Of a DNA stretch of 64,000 nucleotides, positions 1 to 11,269 are shown piece by piece; within the stretch, counting starts at the first letter, position 1, and every line of letters begins with the position of its first letter. The notes beneath the pieces were generated by a model. The model searched no databases. It had not been told where the DNA came from and worked only from the letters and a program-made list of their open reading frames with translations. The stretch covers positions 4,914,001 through 4,978,000 of the forward strand of contig WPIO01000012.1 of the NCBI GenBank assembly GCA_009760855.2, read 5' to 3'. The position numbers were made by a program, and so were the translations under genes. Source of the stretch: Cristatella mucedo (lineage: Eukaryota; Bryozoa; Phylactolaemata; Cristatellidae).

Positions 1-564
1 AGGCCCGCCGCGGCTGTGCCCCACCTATCCTGGTGTTCAGGCTGGAAGGCCGAACCTCCTGCCCCAACAGGTTTGCCTACTGGCCAGGAATCCCCCTAGC
101 CGGCCAGATATAGCGTGCCGACAAGGCGGAACCACCTCCTGCTGGCAGGCGCCCGGGAGACTTCTGCTTGTCGTGCTGCTGGCCGTATATGTCTGAGCCA
201 GTAGCTGAAGCCCCCCCCTGAACCCCCCAACCCCCAAAGCGCCCCCTCTCGAACCCTACCCATGCCGTTCGCCTCTGCCGTGCACTCACCACTCACCATC
301 CCTGGCCTTGTCCCCGGTGCTTCCCCGCTCGCCAAGCTCAACCCGCTGGTTGTTGTTGTCCCCCCTCGTCCCCCTCGGCCAGGGGAAATGACGGGAAGAA
401 CCTGGACGTAATTGTCCAGGTTGCCAGCAAGGCCATCCACCCGGCTGCTATCGAATATGCATATGCGAGCAAGCCAAGGAAGTTCGTTGAGCTAGGCTTC
501 TCATCGGAGGAGCAGGCTCGTAGGCCCTAGCCAAAGTTTTCCCTGCAGAGCACCATCAGGTGGA

Positions 565-1202
565 CCGGTCCCTCGTAGTCACTTTGTCGGGCATACACCT
601 GCGCACCCCTTTCTCGGAGATAGTACAGGCCTTCGCGCCATTTGCGAAGGTCTTGAGTGAAAAGCAGGGCTACCTGCGAGGAACCACCATACGTTCAGAC
701 TGGAGAGTGCTCCAGTGAGAGATGGAGGCACCCCCTCCTTCCTATTGATTGGTGACTGCCCGGACCCTGTCATGATCCGTTATCCTGGCATGCCTCCCCC
801 ATGCGGCCACTGTGGTGCCCAAGGCCACAGAGCCCTAGGCTGCCCTAACCGGGTCTGCAATGGCTGCGGGCTCGTGGGACACATATTTGCAGACTGCCCC
901 AAGGTGGTCTGCTTTAAGTGCCGCACCTTATACGGGCGTGCCCATCGAGGCCCAAGTGTGGTCACTGCTCCGAAATCAGCCACTCCACTCATGACTGCCC
1001 CAAAGCCCGCCCACAGGCGGCCCAGACCACCCAACTACTATGGGCATCGGATTCGGAAGACGGCATCCTGACGAGGCTCGCAGAAGCAGTGGAAGCTGAA
1101 TTCGTCCCTCCCCCCCCCCCCCCCCCCCCCGCTGAGGCCCTTGTTTCCCCGTCGGCCCCCATCGAGACCCCGGCGCCAGTCGTCCCCCCTCCCCACTCCT
1201 AA
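565..1202 (+). pseudogene. ORF1-like gag domain with four CCHC zinc knuckles (frame-broken)
   Basis: The region 570-710 reads as a small RNA-binding-like module ending in a KVLSEKQGYLRGT-type stretch. A one-base slip near 705-712 moves into the frame that carries the knuckles. CGHCGAQGHRALGC (from 802) and CNGCGLVGHIFADC are textbook CX2CX4HX4C knuckles. The third begins CFKC near 910 but loses about 10 bases between its second Cys and its His, and the frame changes there. The fourth, CGHCSEISHSTHDC (from about 957), lies in the new frame. Such arrays bind RNA in retroelement gag-like proteins. The protein then runs into an acidic and Pro-rich tail. The broken third knuckle is strong evidence of decay rather than a sequencing slip, because it is not at a homopolymer. 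Confidence 0.75.
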
Positions 1203-1744
1203 TCTCATCAACCCCCTCTCGCAACCCCTTGTCGACACCCTGGTCCCCTCCCTCCGAAGCACGGCCCCACAGGTGTCGGAACTGCTGCGGGGGGGGGGGG
1301 GCTGCACAGCCAGCCTCCACCTAGACCCGCAGCTGACAGTCAGCCCTGAAGAGGTCCCGCTCTCGTCCTGGGCGCTCTCCTCCCTCTTCGGCCCACAGGA
1401 CAACGAGGTTGCCCCCCCCCGGTGATGCTGGCCGAATACTCGCCCGTAGCCCCGAGTCGCCCCCTCTCATAAATATAGACGAGAGCTCCTCGGACTCCCT
1501 TGCCTTGACCCTCCAGCCGGCTCGCCAAGAGGAACCGGCTAAGGCCAAAATCAAGGGCAAGCAAGGTGGGGCCGTCAAGCCCCTGCCAGAAGGAAAACGA
1601 AACCCGCCTCGAAATGTCAAGCCCTAGGCTACAGGCGGAGGAGGAGGATGAGCTGTCAGACAGGGAAGAGACCCCCCCCCCGACCCGAACTCCCCGGCCT
1701 CTTTTGTCCTACGGTGGACCCAGTCCTTTGCCAATGCCATCACG
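1075..1744 (+). other. Low-complexity Pro/Ser-rich linker with homopolymer runs
   Basis: This joins the knuckle region to the RT. It carries 21 C at 1110-1130, 13 G at 1289-1301, 9 C at 1412-1420 and 10 C at 1672-1681. Coding-like text continues across it in successive frames. Examples are NLINPLSQPLVDTL after the first run, INIDESSSDSLALTLQPA after the third, and a TQSFANAITVKDWG entry to the RT. No nuclease domain is recognisable here, and the segment is too short for a normal apurinic endonuclease. It is probably a disordered linker of one long original polyprotein. Confidence 0.55.
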
Positions 1745-3541
1745 GTGAAGGACTGGGGCCTCTTCTGCGCCCTTGTTGACCAGATGTCGGCCGAATGGCT
1801 GATCCTGGGCAGACGTCAGGTAGAAAAGAGGTGGAAGCTGTGCTCCCCCACAGCCCGTAGAGAGAGTGCGAGTGAGGCTCAGAGTGACACTCCACGACCG
1901 CCCCGTCCCCCGGGTCGAGGCTGGAACCCCAAGGGTGCGGCACAGCTGCAGAGAATGTACCGCTCCAACAGGAAGCGAGCAGTCCGCAGCGTGCTCAACC
2001 CGGTCCAGACGCTCTACGCAGGGGACCTAGCTGTGTGCCGTAGCTTTTGGGAGGCAGAGGCCGCGGCACGCCCCGTAGACGCACAGAGATTGCAACGCGC
2101 CCTACTCAAGGCGTCGCCGCCGAGAGAGCAGCCCTCGCAACCGATTCTCCTGCTCCCACTCTCCCCTTTGGAAGTGGCGAGGAAACTGAAGAAGGCCAGC
2201 AACACCTCCCCTGGAGCGGACCGGCTAGAATACCGGCACCTCAAGGCTGTGGATGCACAAGCAACTCTCCTGGCGACCATCCTCAACGGCTGCCTAGTGT
2301 TTGGCGACGTGCCCCCCCCCCCGCGTGGAAGACGGGCCACACGGTCCTGATCCACAAGAAAGGAGATCCGAAGGTGCCGGGAAACTTCCGGCCAATCTCG
2401 CTCCTGCCAACAATATATAAACTCTTGTCGGGCTGCTTGGCCACGAGGCTGTCGCTGCTGCTGCGGGAGAACAATGTACTGTCCCCGCAGCAGAAAGGCT
2501 TTCTTCCGGGTTGCGAAGGCTGTCAAGAGCAGACCTTCCTCGTCGAGTCGGCCCTGAGGGATGCGGCCAAAAGGAAGCGCACCTTGTGCGGAGCCTTTTT
2601 GGACCTTCAGAATGCATTCCCCAGCGTGCCACACCAGGCGCTCTACTCCACTCATGCCCACTTGGGCGTGGAGGAGCGCTTTGTAGGCTTCGTTCGCAAC
2701 ATATATGGGGGGCCTCTATCGCGCTGAGAGTTGGCTTGACCACCCTGGATCCGTTCCCAGCTGCTGCGGGCGTCCTCCAGGGCGACCCGCTCTCACCCAT
2801 CCTTTTTGATGTGGTGATGGAGCCGCTCGTCAAAAGGCTAGCGGCTGGGGCGGAGAGGCATGGATATGCACTGGGCTCGGCCAAGATCTCTGTTTGCGCC
2901 CTGGCCGACGATCTGGCCATTTTTTCGAACTCGCCGCGCTCCCTTCAGCGCCAGCTCGATCGAGCACATCGGGGTGCCTCGAGCATAGGCCTTAAGTTCA
3001 GGCCGGAAAAGTGTCGGACGCTGGTGCGCTACCCTGCAGCATCGGAGAGCCTGGTCTTCACCATCGCCGGCTCCCCTGTTCCAATGCTAGGAGACGAGGA
3101 GGCGCACCTATACCTAGGTGCCCCCAGGGCTTTGCTTACCCCCGGGCGGAGGTAGAGACGGCGATCTCCCTCCTCACCCGGGATGTAGTCCTGCTTCAGA
3201 CGTCCCTGCTGGCTCCGTGGCAGAAGATGGACGCCCTCTGCACGTTTCTTATGCGAAGATTGGAGTATCTGGGACGTGCGAAATGGCTCCAAAAGAACCT
3301 CCTGGTCCCAGTCGACAGAGCGATTAAGGACTTCTGCAGGTCGGTTTGCTCCCTTCCGGACAAAGCCACTCTGGGCTTCTTCCACGCCTCACGCTCCAGT
3401 GGTGGCCTTGGCCTCCTCCCGCTCTCGCAGGATGTGGACATCCTTCGCGCCACGCAGGCGTGCCGCATGCTGTCCTCTCCGGACTGGACGGTGGCAGGAG
3501 TTGCTCTGGAGGGGCTTGATGGCGCCATAAATGTACTTTAA
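1745..3541 (+). pseudogene. Reverse transcriptase of REL-type LINE, copy 1
   Basis: The RT runs through four frame segments. The first (1745-2320) holds LKKASNTSPGADRLEYRHLK, an RT0/1-type block. After 11 C at 2312-2322 the second gives VLIHKKGDPKVPGNFRPISL and the motif A text CGAFLDLQNAFPSVPHQAL. After 6 G at 2707-2712 the third gives motif B AGVLQGDPLSPILFDVVMEP and motif C VCALADDLAIFSN with the catalytic ADD. After CCCCC near 3121 the last gives the thumb, including FFHASRSSGGLGLLPLSQD, typical of the R2/NeSL branch. It ends at an in-frame TAA (3539-3541) and resumes in the same frame. All catalytic residues are present. Only the frames are broken. Confidence 0.85.
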
Positions 3542-3550
3542 GGGTCGCCC

Positions 3551-4951
3551 TTGGACGAGACCAGAACCATCTTCCTGTCGGGCCGTTCCTTTGAACATGC
3601 CGCGCGTGCGGGTTCAAGGTCGCTCTGGTCTGAGGCCCGCCAGGCGCTAAAACGCCTGGGTGTTGGTGCCCAGTACGCCGATGGAAAGATTCAGCTCCAC
3701 TGGATCGAAGGGGACCATGAGCGCCCTCAGTTCGCGCCCTCCGACATGGTCTCCACCATCACACAGGATCTGGCCTAGTCATGGGCGGTAGATTGGCGTG
3801 AGAGGCGTGATCAGGGGAAAGTGGCTCGCTGTCTGGCTACAGACAGACACAGCAACCACACCCACTTCCTCTTTTCGGGCCTCGGTGTCACTTTTGCTGC
3901 TTGGCGCTTTGTTTTCCGTGCCAGGCTGGACCTCCTGCCGGTGGCCGCTGCCAGGGCCAGGTTTGACCCCACGTCGGAGCACCTCTGCCGCAAGGGCTGC
4001 GGTCAGTGCGAGACGCTGCCGCACGTCCTGAACAATTGCCCAAGCATGATGGTTGCCATCACTGAACGGCACGACGCGGTCCTGAACCGGCTCCTGGAGG
4101 CGTTGCCTTGGGCACTGAGGAGACACGCCCGAGTGGACCAGCACCATGAGCTCGACCCGATCCAGCATCGTCGCCCAGACCTTGTCATCGACACGGGCGT
4201 CTATGCGGTTGTGGTCGACGTAGCGGTCCCGTTCGACAACGGCGAGCTCGCGCTGGAGGTGGCACCCGAAAGGGAGCTCCTCAAATACACCAAGCTGGTG
4301 GATGAGCTTCGCGTCCGAGGACGCCAGGTTGAGCACTGCGCCTTCATCGTGGGCTCCCTCGGTGCCTGGCACCCTGAGAACGAGAGGACCCTGGCAGCCC
4401 TCAGGGTGAGCCAGCGCCACCGCAGGCTTCTCAGGAAGCTCTGTGCAGCGGACACCATTAATGGCTCGGCCAGGGTCTGGCTGCGATTTATGGGCACTAC
4501 AGACAGCCCACAAGAGGGAGTGCGGCTGACACATGACCCGCCTGCACCTGGAGACAATGAGGCGTCGCCCACAACGAACTGGACGGACGCCCTACCTATC
4601 TCTGGATTGGAAAGGCATCGAAGAGAGCTGCCCCAGCCCGTGACTACACCACCCGAGATAGCTCCCCTCCAGAGTCCAGCCGGCTCGGTAGAGCGCGACA
4701 TTCGAGCGAGAGTTCCAGAGAGAGCCGGACAGTCACAGCCAGTAAGGCTCAGTGGCGCAGCCCTCCAACTAGCAGCGGCTCAGTACACTGTGACACGCCC
4801 TCCCGCGCTGCGTGCGACCGTGGCAGAGCCTTGGAGGAAGGCTACCCCGATCAGGCTCGGGGTACCCCAGCAAGCGCACGCGACACCTGAGGTCCGGCCA
4901 CCTCCAGATCGCGATGCTGGTCCCACCCGAGAGGTGTCTCGGAGGACCTAG
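3551..4951 (+). pseudogene. C-terminal zinc motif and restriction-like endonuclease, copy 1
   Basis: This continues the last RT frame, with an in-frame TAG at 3776-3778, then stays open from 3821 to 4951. CRKGCGQCETLPHVLNNC near 3987-4040 is the C-x2-C..H-x4-C motif that precedes the nuclease in R2-type elements. About 50 residues on, RRPDLVI followed by VVVDVAVPFDN gives the PD...D core of a PD-(D/E)xK nuclease, with KYTKLVDEL and FIVGSLGAWHPEN after it. In this group the domain nicks the DNA target to start target-primed reverse transcription. The last 130 residues are Pro/Arg-rich and not conserved in anything I recognise. Confidence 0.8.
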
Positions 4952-4978
4952 GCCGACCATGTACCCCACCAGTTATTA

Positions 4979-4984
4979 AATAAA
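4979..4984 (+). promoter_or_regulatory. AATAAA near the 3' end of the REL element
   Basis: A canonical poly(A) hexamer 28 bases after the stop codon that ends the endonuclease frame. It sits in the short AT-rich 3' tail, where the base composition switches abruptly to the AT-rich background. It probably marks the element's 3' end. Confidence 0.4.
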
Positions 4985-4989
4985 TGTAT

Positions 4990-5970
4990 TTATATGCTTC
5001 ATATGTGCCTGGGGCCCGAGCCCACCATCCAGGTTATCAAATGCATTCACATTGACCTCGTTCTATCAAGGCGAGCACGTAAACCCCTGGGCAAAACCAG
5101 GGCGGCATTCATTGAAGAATTGACCAAGCTAGATATCAACAATCGATTTGCGAGACTGCTGGTTGATTTGAATTAATGGCGGGTGACCTTCGATGAGGAC
5201 ACGTGGCCGAAGCTCGGATATTGGCATGAAGGTTGATGTAGCATGATTTGAGCGTAACAAAATCCCGGCGAGTGCAGTCTAGCCGCAACTGGTTCTGGCC
5301 ACTGGCTGTAGGACGTCATTGCATCGTAGTGAATACCTGTCGCTTTTCCACATCCGGCGCCTCTCCTTAGTACATGCTATAAGGACATGCAGGAAGACAA
5401 AACCGGAGATGCTTCCCTGTAGGAAGCAAGGCGGATAATTTTGCCCTGGATATGGTTTTTACAGCTTTACAAAGACAGGGAGCTCGCCAAGATAGCTAAA
5501 AGTAAACAAAAATATCATAGCAATGTCATTCTAATCACATATACATAATACTGTGAAAAGGCTCGCATAAGACTGCGGTTGATTTTGTAAGAAAAAGTTT
5601 TGATTCGGTAGATAAGTTTTATTTTCACTCTTGATAGAATTGTTACCAAAATAGAAGAAGGCTACTCTAAAGACAGCATTAACTGCCCCTTTCCCCTTAA
5701 ACGGTGGCTCAGAAGCTCACTTCTACCACAGGCTGGCTTGCTTTAGGCTCATCTTTTCACGAAGCTCTAAAAAAGGTGCTTGCTTTATTCCGTTTCTTTA
5801 GCTTTTTACCTCTGCATAATTAGCAAGAGTGACAGAAGCAGGCACCACAAATTGCCTTCTTATACAGGTTTTCACTTTGGTTGAGTGCTGCTGACACACA
5901 GCAGCACCTGTGCTTTCATCTTTCTCAGCTTTCAAGACAGTTGATTTCTCTCTATAGTTGCATGTACTGC
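4990..5970. other. AT-rich stretch, nothing recognised
   Basis: A 60-codon open frame at 4994-5176 (+) starts directly after the REL element and has no recognisable motif. The rest has only short frames. A small perfect stem, GTGCTGC/GCAGCAC, lies at 5885-5907. Confidence 0.4.
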
Positions 5971-5974
5971 TGAA

Positions 5975-6740
5975 ATTTTCACGTAATGGCAGCGAAGTTT
6001 CTCAAATTAAATGACGAAATAACTAGCTTACTTTGCATGGGAAAACGTAGTGCTCTTCATAAATCGGAAAATCTTACTTTCGAAATGGGCTCTGTCAGCG
6101 CATATCTAGTAACATTTGTCAGCGCATATCTAGTAGCATTTGCACGCAATCTGGATGCCCTGTTCAAAGTTACCTCTAATTAAATTACCGCGTCATCTCA
6201 GCAGTTATGTCTGCCCACTTTCAGGTACACCCCATTGCCAAAATGTTAGCATTCTTGGAGAAGTGCAGCACAGCCAAGCTGGTCAGAGCCTTTGTTCTGT
6301 TCCGTCTTAAATTCTATAACGAACTGCTTAGGTCTTTTACCCTGAGTAAAAAGACGCTAACATTTGGTTCAAAACTCTGCAGCTAGGTGTGCCTATGGGA
6401 AAAGGCAAAGTTGCAGATTACTATTTTTCTCGCCGTCCTGCACTGGCTAGCTCATTATCAAGCAGCATCGTGTCTTCCAAACCCGAAGCCTAATCGAGGC
6501 TGACGTCACCAAGATCCCTGACTTGACAATATTGACAAAGAAGCTAAAACAGACCTGTTTCTCACTGCCTATTATCTGGCCGTCTTCATTGTACTTCAGG
6601 TGCTTAAGTACGCCGGCTATGCAAGTTATAACTAAGCGAATGACATGCTATCTTGTGAAAAAATGTACAGAGCCTATAAATGGAATAGAAATATTTGCTC
6701 GTAGAGCACTAAAATGTGCTATCATTATTATTATAAAATC
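5975..6740 (+). mobile_element. Degraded LINE-T fragment (CR1/L2 type)
   Basis: A frame at 5986-6180 begins MAAKFLKLND and continues CMGKRSA, matching the palm-to-thumb text WMAANFLKLNDDK...MGKPSV of better copies near 57.2 kb (minus) and 52.9 kb. Near 6270-6330 the C-terminal text LVRAFVLFRLKFYNELL corresponds to LVHAFVTSRLDFCNSLL. The 3' end near 6700-6735 has a decayed form of the family hairpin followed by ATTATTATTAT. Many stops and indels make this one of the older copies. Confidence 0.6.
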
Positions 6741-8840
6741 CTCATTTTTATGAGCATCATTGTTATTATCAAATCTTTCTTTAAGCACCTCTTCCAGCAA
6801 CTATTTCAAATCAACAAAAATAACCGATTTGTAAAGCAGATATCTTGATGTCAGTCCAATGTGGGCACTGTCTACCGTGAATTTGAGATGAATACCCCTT
6901 AAAGGTGGAGCTACAAGCTCCGGGTAAAAAAGAAAAGAGTGAAGGTCGGGCAAAGGGCTGCCCAATGAGCGCTGCATAGGGCTAAGCCCGTGCAAGACAA
7001 TACAGGGTCGTATCATTCAATGAGACAGCCATGAGGTCGATGCTATGCATGATGGGGACCTTGTGCGGGTCGGAGAAAAGAGCTGCAGCATTTGGTAGCT
7101 GCGATATAACGATTGGTAAGCAAGGCTGAAGTTTTTCACCGTCTTATTGCACATCTGGAAGACCTGCGAGGAAGATTCGAGCGTGTGCTGTTCGGTGTGG
7201 GCTCGGACCAGTCAAGCTTGGCGGCAATAAAAACAAGTTTTCCGCCGTATGATCTGACAGTTCTGCTGTTCTCTCTCGATATTAGGTTCTTATTGACTCC
7301 CTGCCTAGAGTATGGGACTCGCATTTAACGACCAAGGTAGTGCTCTCGAGCCCCAGTGGCGTCTGTAAAGCACACAAGTTCTCTTAGGGCGCTGTTCAAA
7401 ACAAATTATGTTTATTAGCCTGAAGATGCCAGATGCTGACACAAAGAAAGCAGTGGCTGCTGAAGAAAGCTCCAATGAATGTTATAGAGGCTGAAGAAGG
7501 TTCTAATATTAATGCAACCGTTGCTTTCTCTTCGTGGTTCCACATATATGGTTTACAAGTTGTGTGGCATCTCGATTCACCAGCTCACCTCATAAGCAGT
7601 TCACGAACGGAGAGGGAAAAAGCTGTGAAACTGACTGACGAACGATCGTTACATGCCAAATTATGGCAAAATAAGCTGATAAAGGGAAACCTATACGAAA
7701 TTAGTATTTCGCGATAGGAGCGAGGGAGCTGTCGTCTGGTTTCAATTGAATGGTCAAGTCAGGGATGTCATGATCTTTGTTGACAGGTAAGGTCTCAACA
7801 GGAAGAATTAGCTCTTGGTTGGAGAAGCTGTTGCATAAGCAGATTAAGTGGTGTGATTGATGCGATGAGAAGTTTCATAAGTCCGGAGAGTTTAGCGAGA
7901 GAATGAAGGGTACTCCAAGTGGGAGACTGAACCTGGGAGTACATGCTCTGCTTGACAGTGATCTAGCACAAGTCCGAGAACACGGCTCACTCCGATTAAT
8001 TGTGCGTAATTTTAAAAAATTGCCTCCCTTAGGTATTGGCTTGTAAGGCAAACTAAGAAGTCGTAGGGTCTTATTGCTCCCATGATGTATATTTCTCATT
8101 TCCTGCTGACTACCTTTACATACCAAATGGAGAAGAGGATCGCGAGGCCTGAAGCCTTTGACAAGTTGTAGCTAACACCTGAAGAATACTATAGAAATGA
8201 TCAGCATGCGCATACTGCTTAGTCCAATTAGAGAATGTGAGAACTATACATTGTTTCGTTGTCGTCGTTTCCTGAACCAAGCTACGTCATGCACGCTCAG
8301 ATAATCAAACTATTTGGCAGCAAAAATAAAAACCTCTAGCATATCATAAGGACACAACGACTTACTCTGCAAAATAAAAACATGCATGATTACATTTCAC
8401 ACGTAAGCTGAAATTGAACTGAATAATTAGTGGTGGAACTAATGAAAAAAGCAGCAACATTGCCTCGAAAAAGCCGGGGCAACTGCAACGACTGCGTACA
8501 TGACTCAGTAGAGTCTATACACAGTCTATTAGCCATGCACTGTTCTGTCACTTAATGGAGTTCAGCAAGCATGTACTGGTTCTATGCTACGGAAAAAACG
8601 GACTAAAGTTGTTCAATACGAGTCGTAATGAGGTTTTAAACGGTTGTGGAGGGGTAGAATACTTCCTAAAGGATGCATGCTAGAGATTATCAGCAACGCC
8701 GCTGTAATCAATAGTCTCTTCTAAGCACCGTATACCGGCAGTAATTTTTGGAAGTTAAAGATGCTAGCTAGCAGTTGCGTTCATCGTTCATGATGTGGCC
8801 CCGAAACCGGCAGTAACCGTTTAATTGGTAGCCTGGACCT
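6740..8840. other. Unassigned AT-rich region
   Basis: It holds two unremarkable open frames, 7113-7328 (+) and 7433-7717 (+, 94 codons). Neither has a recognised domain, splice signature or strong codon bias. I see no tRNA, SINE or LINE signature. Confidence 0.35.
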
Positions 8841-8849
8841 AAAAGGCAT

Positions 8850-9070
8850 CCACCAGACCAGTCACCTGTGTGTCTCTCAAGGGTCCGTCATCGGTCCGAA
8901 GCCGTTCTCTGTTTATAATTAGCCTCTGGGAAAAGTGTTCTAGGCCCACGGAATGGGATTTCACTGCTATACAAACGATACGTAGCCGTATTTGTCATTT
9001 AAATAGTCTGTTCTGCTGCAGCAACTTATAAATTCTATGCTTGCTTTGCCAAAATTTGATCCAAGATGTT
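8850..9070 (+). mobile_element. LINE RT palm fragment (CR1/L2 type)
   Basis: The text SQGSVIGPKPFSVYN near 8877-8920 is RT motif B (QGSVxGPLLFSV in better copies). GMGFHCYTNDT followed by YLSFK near 8950-9000 is motif C, with the usual YADD degraded to YTND. An in-frame stop lies between them. The fragment ends shortly before the GC-rich REL copy 2. It belongs to the same broad RT group as LINE-T but may be another subfamily. Confidence 0.55.
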
Positions 9071-9119
9071 GGAAAATGTCTTAAAGCTAAACAAAGATGA
9101 AGTTGAACGACTGCCCACT

Positions 9120-11260
9120 CTTCGAGTGGCTTGCTCTCGGGCAGCATGGCCTCGAAGGTGTGCAAGTTCGCGGGTGGCTGTGGGCTGCTGTCACTGCATC
9201 AAAAGATTATTGTTCCGGACGTAGAGGGCTGCCTAGAGCAGTACTTTCTTATGGAGAGCACCTTTAACGAGGCTTGGGATCGGCTGAGCGCCGGCGTTGT
9301 GTAGCCAGCGTTTCTCTACCCGAAGAATGCCTTCGGCAGATGCCATTCCACATGTCTTCCTGAGCAGTGTGCTTTGGCATGCCAGAGTGAATGAGAGCTT
9401 CTGAAGGTTTGTTGAGCGCCTCTATTGCGGCTCTCTCCTGGAGCTTCGGGTTCATGACGAGACGCTAGTGACGTTTCCTACGCCTGCCGCCGTTCGGTAG
9501 GGCGACACTCTATGGCCGATCTTTTTAATCTGGCGATGGAACCGATTGTCGGACTCGCTGCTAACATGCACGAATCCTGTTTCCAGCTTAGCGGAACCTT
9601 CCTATCGGTCTGTGCCTTGGCAGATGACCCGGCCCTGTTCACAGGGGCGTCTTCTGGTCTTATGGCCCTCGTGTCTGCCGTTGAACAGGCTGCGTCGACG
9701 CTGGGCATGGAGTTCCGCCCTGCGAAGTGCTTCGTCGTCTGCCAAAAGGGTGCAAAAGCCGTGCCCGCCTCAATCACCCTACATGACACCCTGAGCTCAT
9801 GGAGACCGAGTCAGTGGCCTATCTTTAAGCCCCGCTGGGTCTCGGGCAGCCTAGGCTGAAATAGAGCAGGCCTGCTCTTCCCTTCCGAGGGACTTTAACC
9901 CGCTTCAGGCTCGCCTTCTCGCCTCTTGGCAGAAACTTGATGCCTTGCGGACTTTCCTCCTGCCACGATTCGAATACCTTTGTTGGGTGCGGCTTGTGCC
10001 GAAGGCCTCTGCAACCAGCCGAAAAGGCTCTGATGGAGCTATGTTGCTTCGCGTGCGGTCTGCCAAAATTTGCATCGGTGCATTTTCCGCTTTCGCCTCG
10101 CTCTGGGGCCGGGCTTGGCTTGATCCGCTTCGGGGCGAATGCCTCCATCCTACAGGCTGCACAAGCCTGTCGCATGCTGTGCTTGCCCGATGTGCGAGTT
10201 CGTCAAGTCGCCCGACACAGACTTGACCGGGCAGTCGCCAGCCTGGATGGCACGACGTCGTCTGATGATGAGCGTTCGCGATACCTGAGCCCAACAGCCT
10301 TCCGCCCTGGCAACTGGGTTGGCACGGTTTCGCTGTGGTCGGACGTGTGTAAGTGCCTCAAACGGCTCTCCTGTCACCTCTCGCGGACCGGTCCGGAAGT
10401 GCTAGCTGTGTCCACTCACCCTGACGACATCGAGCACTAGGTCGGGCCACGAGTGGTCACCACAAAGCTGCGAGAGTTCGCCAGGCTCGTGGAAGGCCGA
10501 GCTTGGGCGGCCCAGCCTGGACGGGGCAGGGTCAGCCACTGCCTGGCCACGAACAGATTCGCCACCCACAGTCACTTCTAGACCTCGGATCTTGGCCTGT
10601 CGTTCCGGGCTTGGTGGTTCGTGCACCGAGCGCGCCTGCCACGTACCTGGACGTGCTGCCAGCGGCTGCTGCCAAGAGTCGGGTATACCCTGTGACGATT
10701 ACCAGCTGCCGCATATGCCGCACGAAGGCAGAGACCGTTTGCCAAGTGCTGAGCCACTGCAGGCCGATGCTGCATGCAGTTACGGCCCTACGCAACCTGG
10801 TTCTGAGCGGCCTACTTGGAGCTCTTCCTTCCACTGCACTCAAATGCATTTTGGCAGGCCACCTTCTAGTTAGCCGGGGGTCTGGCTCTCAAGCCGGACA
10901 TGGTAATTTACAATGGCACTGGTATAGTAATTGTGGATGTGACGGTGTTATTCGACAGCAGCGAGGATGCTCTGATTGTGGCAGCCCGGAAGAAGAACGA
11001 TAAATATGCAGTCACTGTCCGATCTTTCCTGACCGCTGGCTACCGGTCGGCAGTGGTGAGGCCCTTCGTGGTCGGGGCTCTAGGCAGATGGTGGCCAAAC
11101 AATGAAGCTTGCCTGGCCAAACTCGGCATCCCACGCTCGGAAAGGGCAGCTTTAAGGCGGCACTGCGTCTCCAAAGCCATTACCGGCTCGGAAGCCGTGT
11201 GACCTCTGCTCCTGAACTGGAGGCCTGGGTAGCACGCTCGACCCCGGCAGGACACGGCAC
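9120..11260 (+). mobile_element. REL-type non-LTR retrotransposon (copy 2), 5'-truncated and diverged
   Basis: GC-rich against its surroundings. It starts inside the RT: VEGCLEQYFLMESTFNEA near 9220 aligns with CEGCQEQTFLVESALRDA of copy 1. It continues through LDLKNAF-like text, motif B RQGDTL near 9500, motif C VCALADDPALF (about 9610-9640, Leu replaced by Pro) and the thumb. The nuclease zinc motif reads CRICRTKAETVCQVLSHC near 10710-10765, with the His replaced by Cys. The PD...D core is LKPDMVIYN then IVIVDVTVLFD near 10890-10950. Several stops and frame changes are present. Protein similarity to copy 1 is clear but far from identical, so this is a separate lineage, not a recent duplicate. 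Confidence 0.8.
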
Positions 11261-11269
11261 CACCGGCTA

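Larger units (their letters stand above)
1..4985 (+). mobile_element. REL-type non-LTR retrotransposon (copy 1), 5' end outside window
   Basis: A GC-rich block unlike the AT-rich DNA that follows. In order it encodes an ORF1-like N-terminus with CCHC zinc knuckles (about 570-1060), a Pro/Ser-rich linker with long C and G runs, an RT (about 1745-3540) and a C-terminal zinc motif plus PD-(D/E)xK-like nuclease (about 3800-4520). No apurinic endonuclease domain is visible between knuckles and RT. RT followed by a C-terminal CCHC and PD..D nuclease is the plan of the R2/NeSL/Hero group of site-directed LINEs. The reading frame is broken by several frame changes, most at homopolymers, and by in-frame stops at 3539-3541 and 3776-3778, so this copy is inactive as read. 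An AATAAA lies at 4979-4984. The exact family is not assigned. Confidence 0.85.

Noticed and set aside
37-440. Minus-strand frames over the start of the window
   Set aside because: Shadows of the GC-rich REL element, and coding-like motifs are only on the plus strand.
3779-4534. 251-codon minus-strand frame over the REL nuclease
   Set aside because: It is antisense to the conserved CCHC and PD..D motifs. Its length reflects GC-rich codon use on the plus strand.
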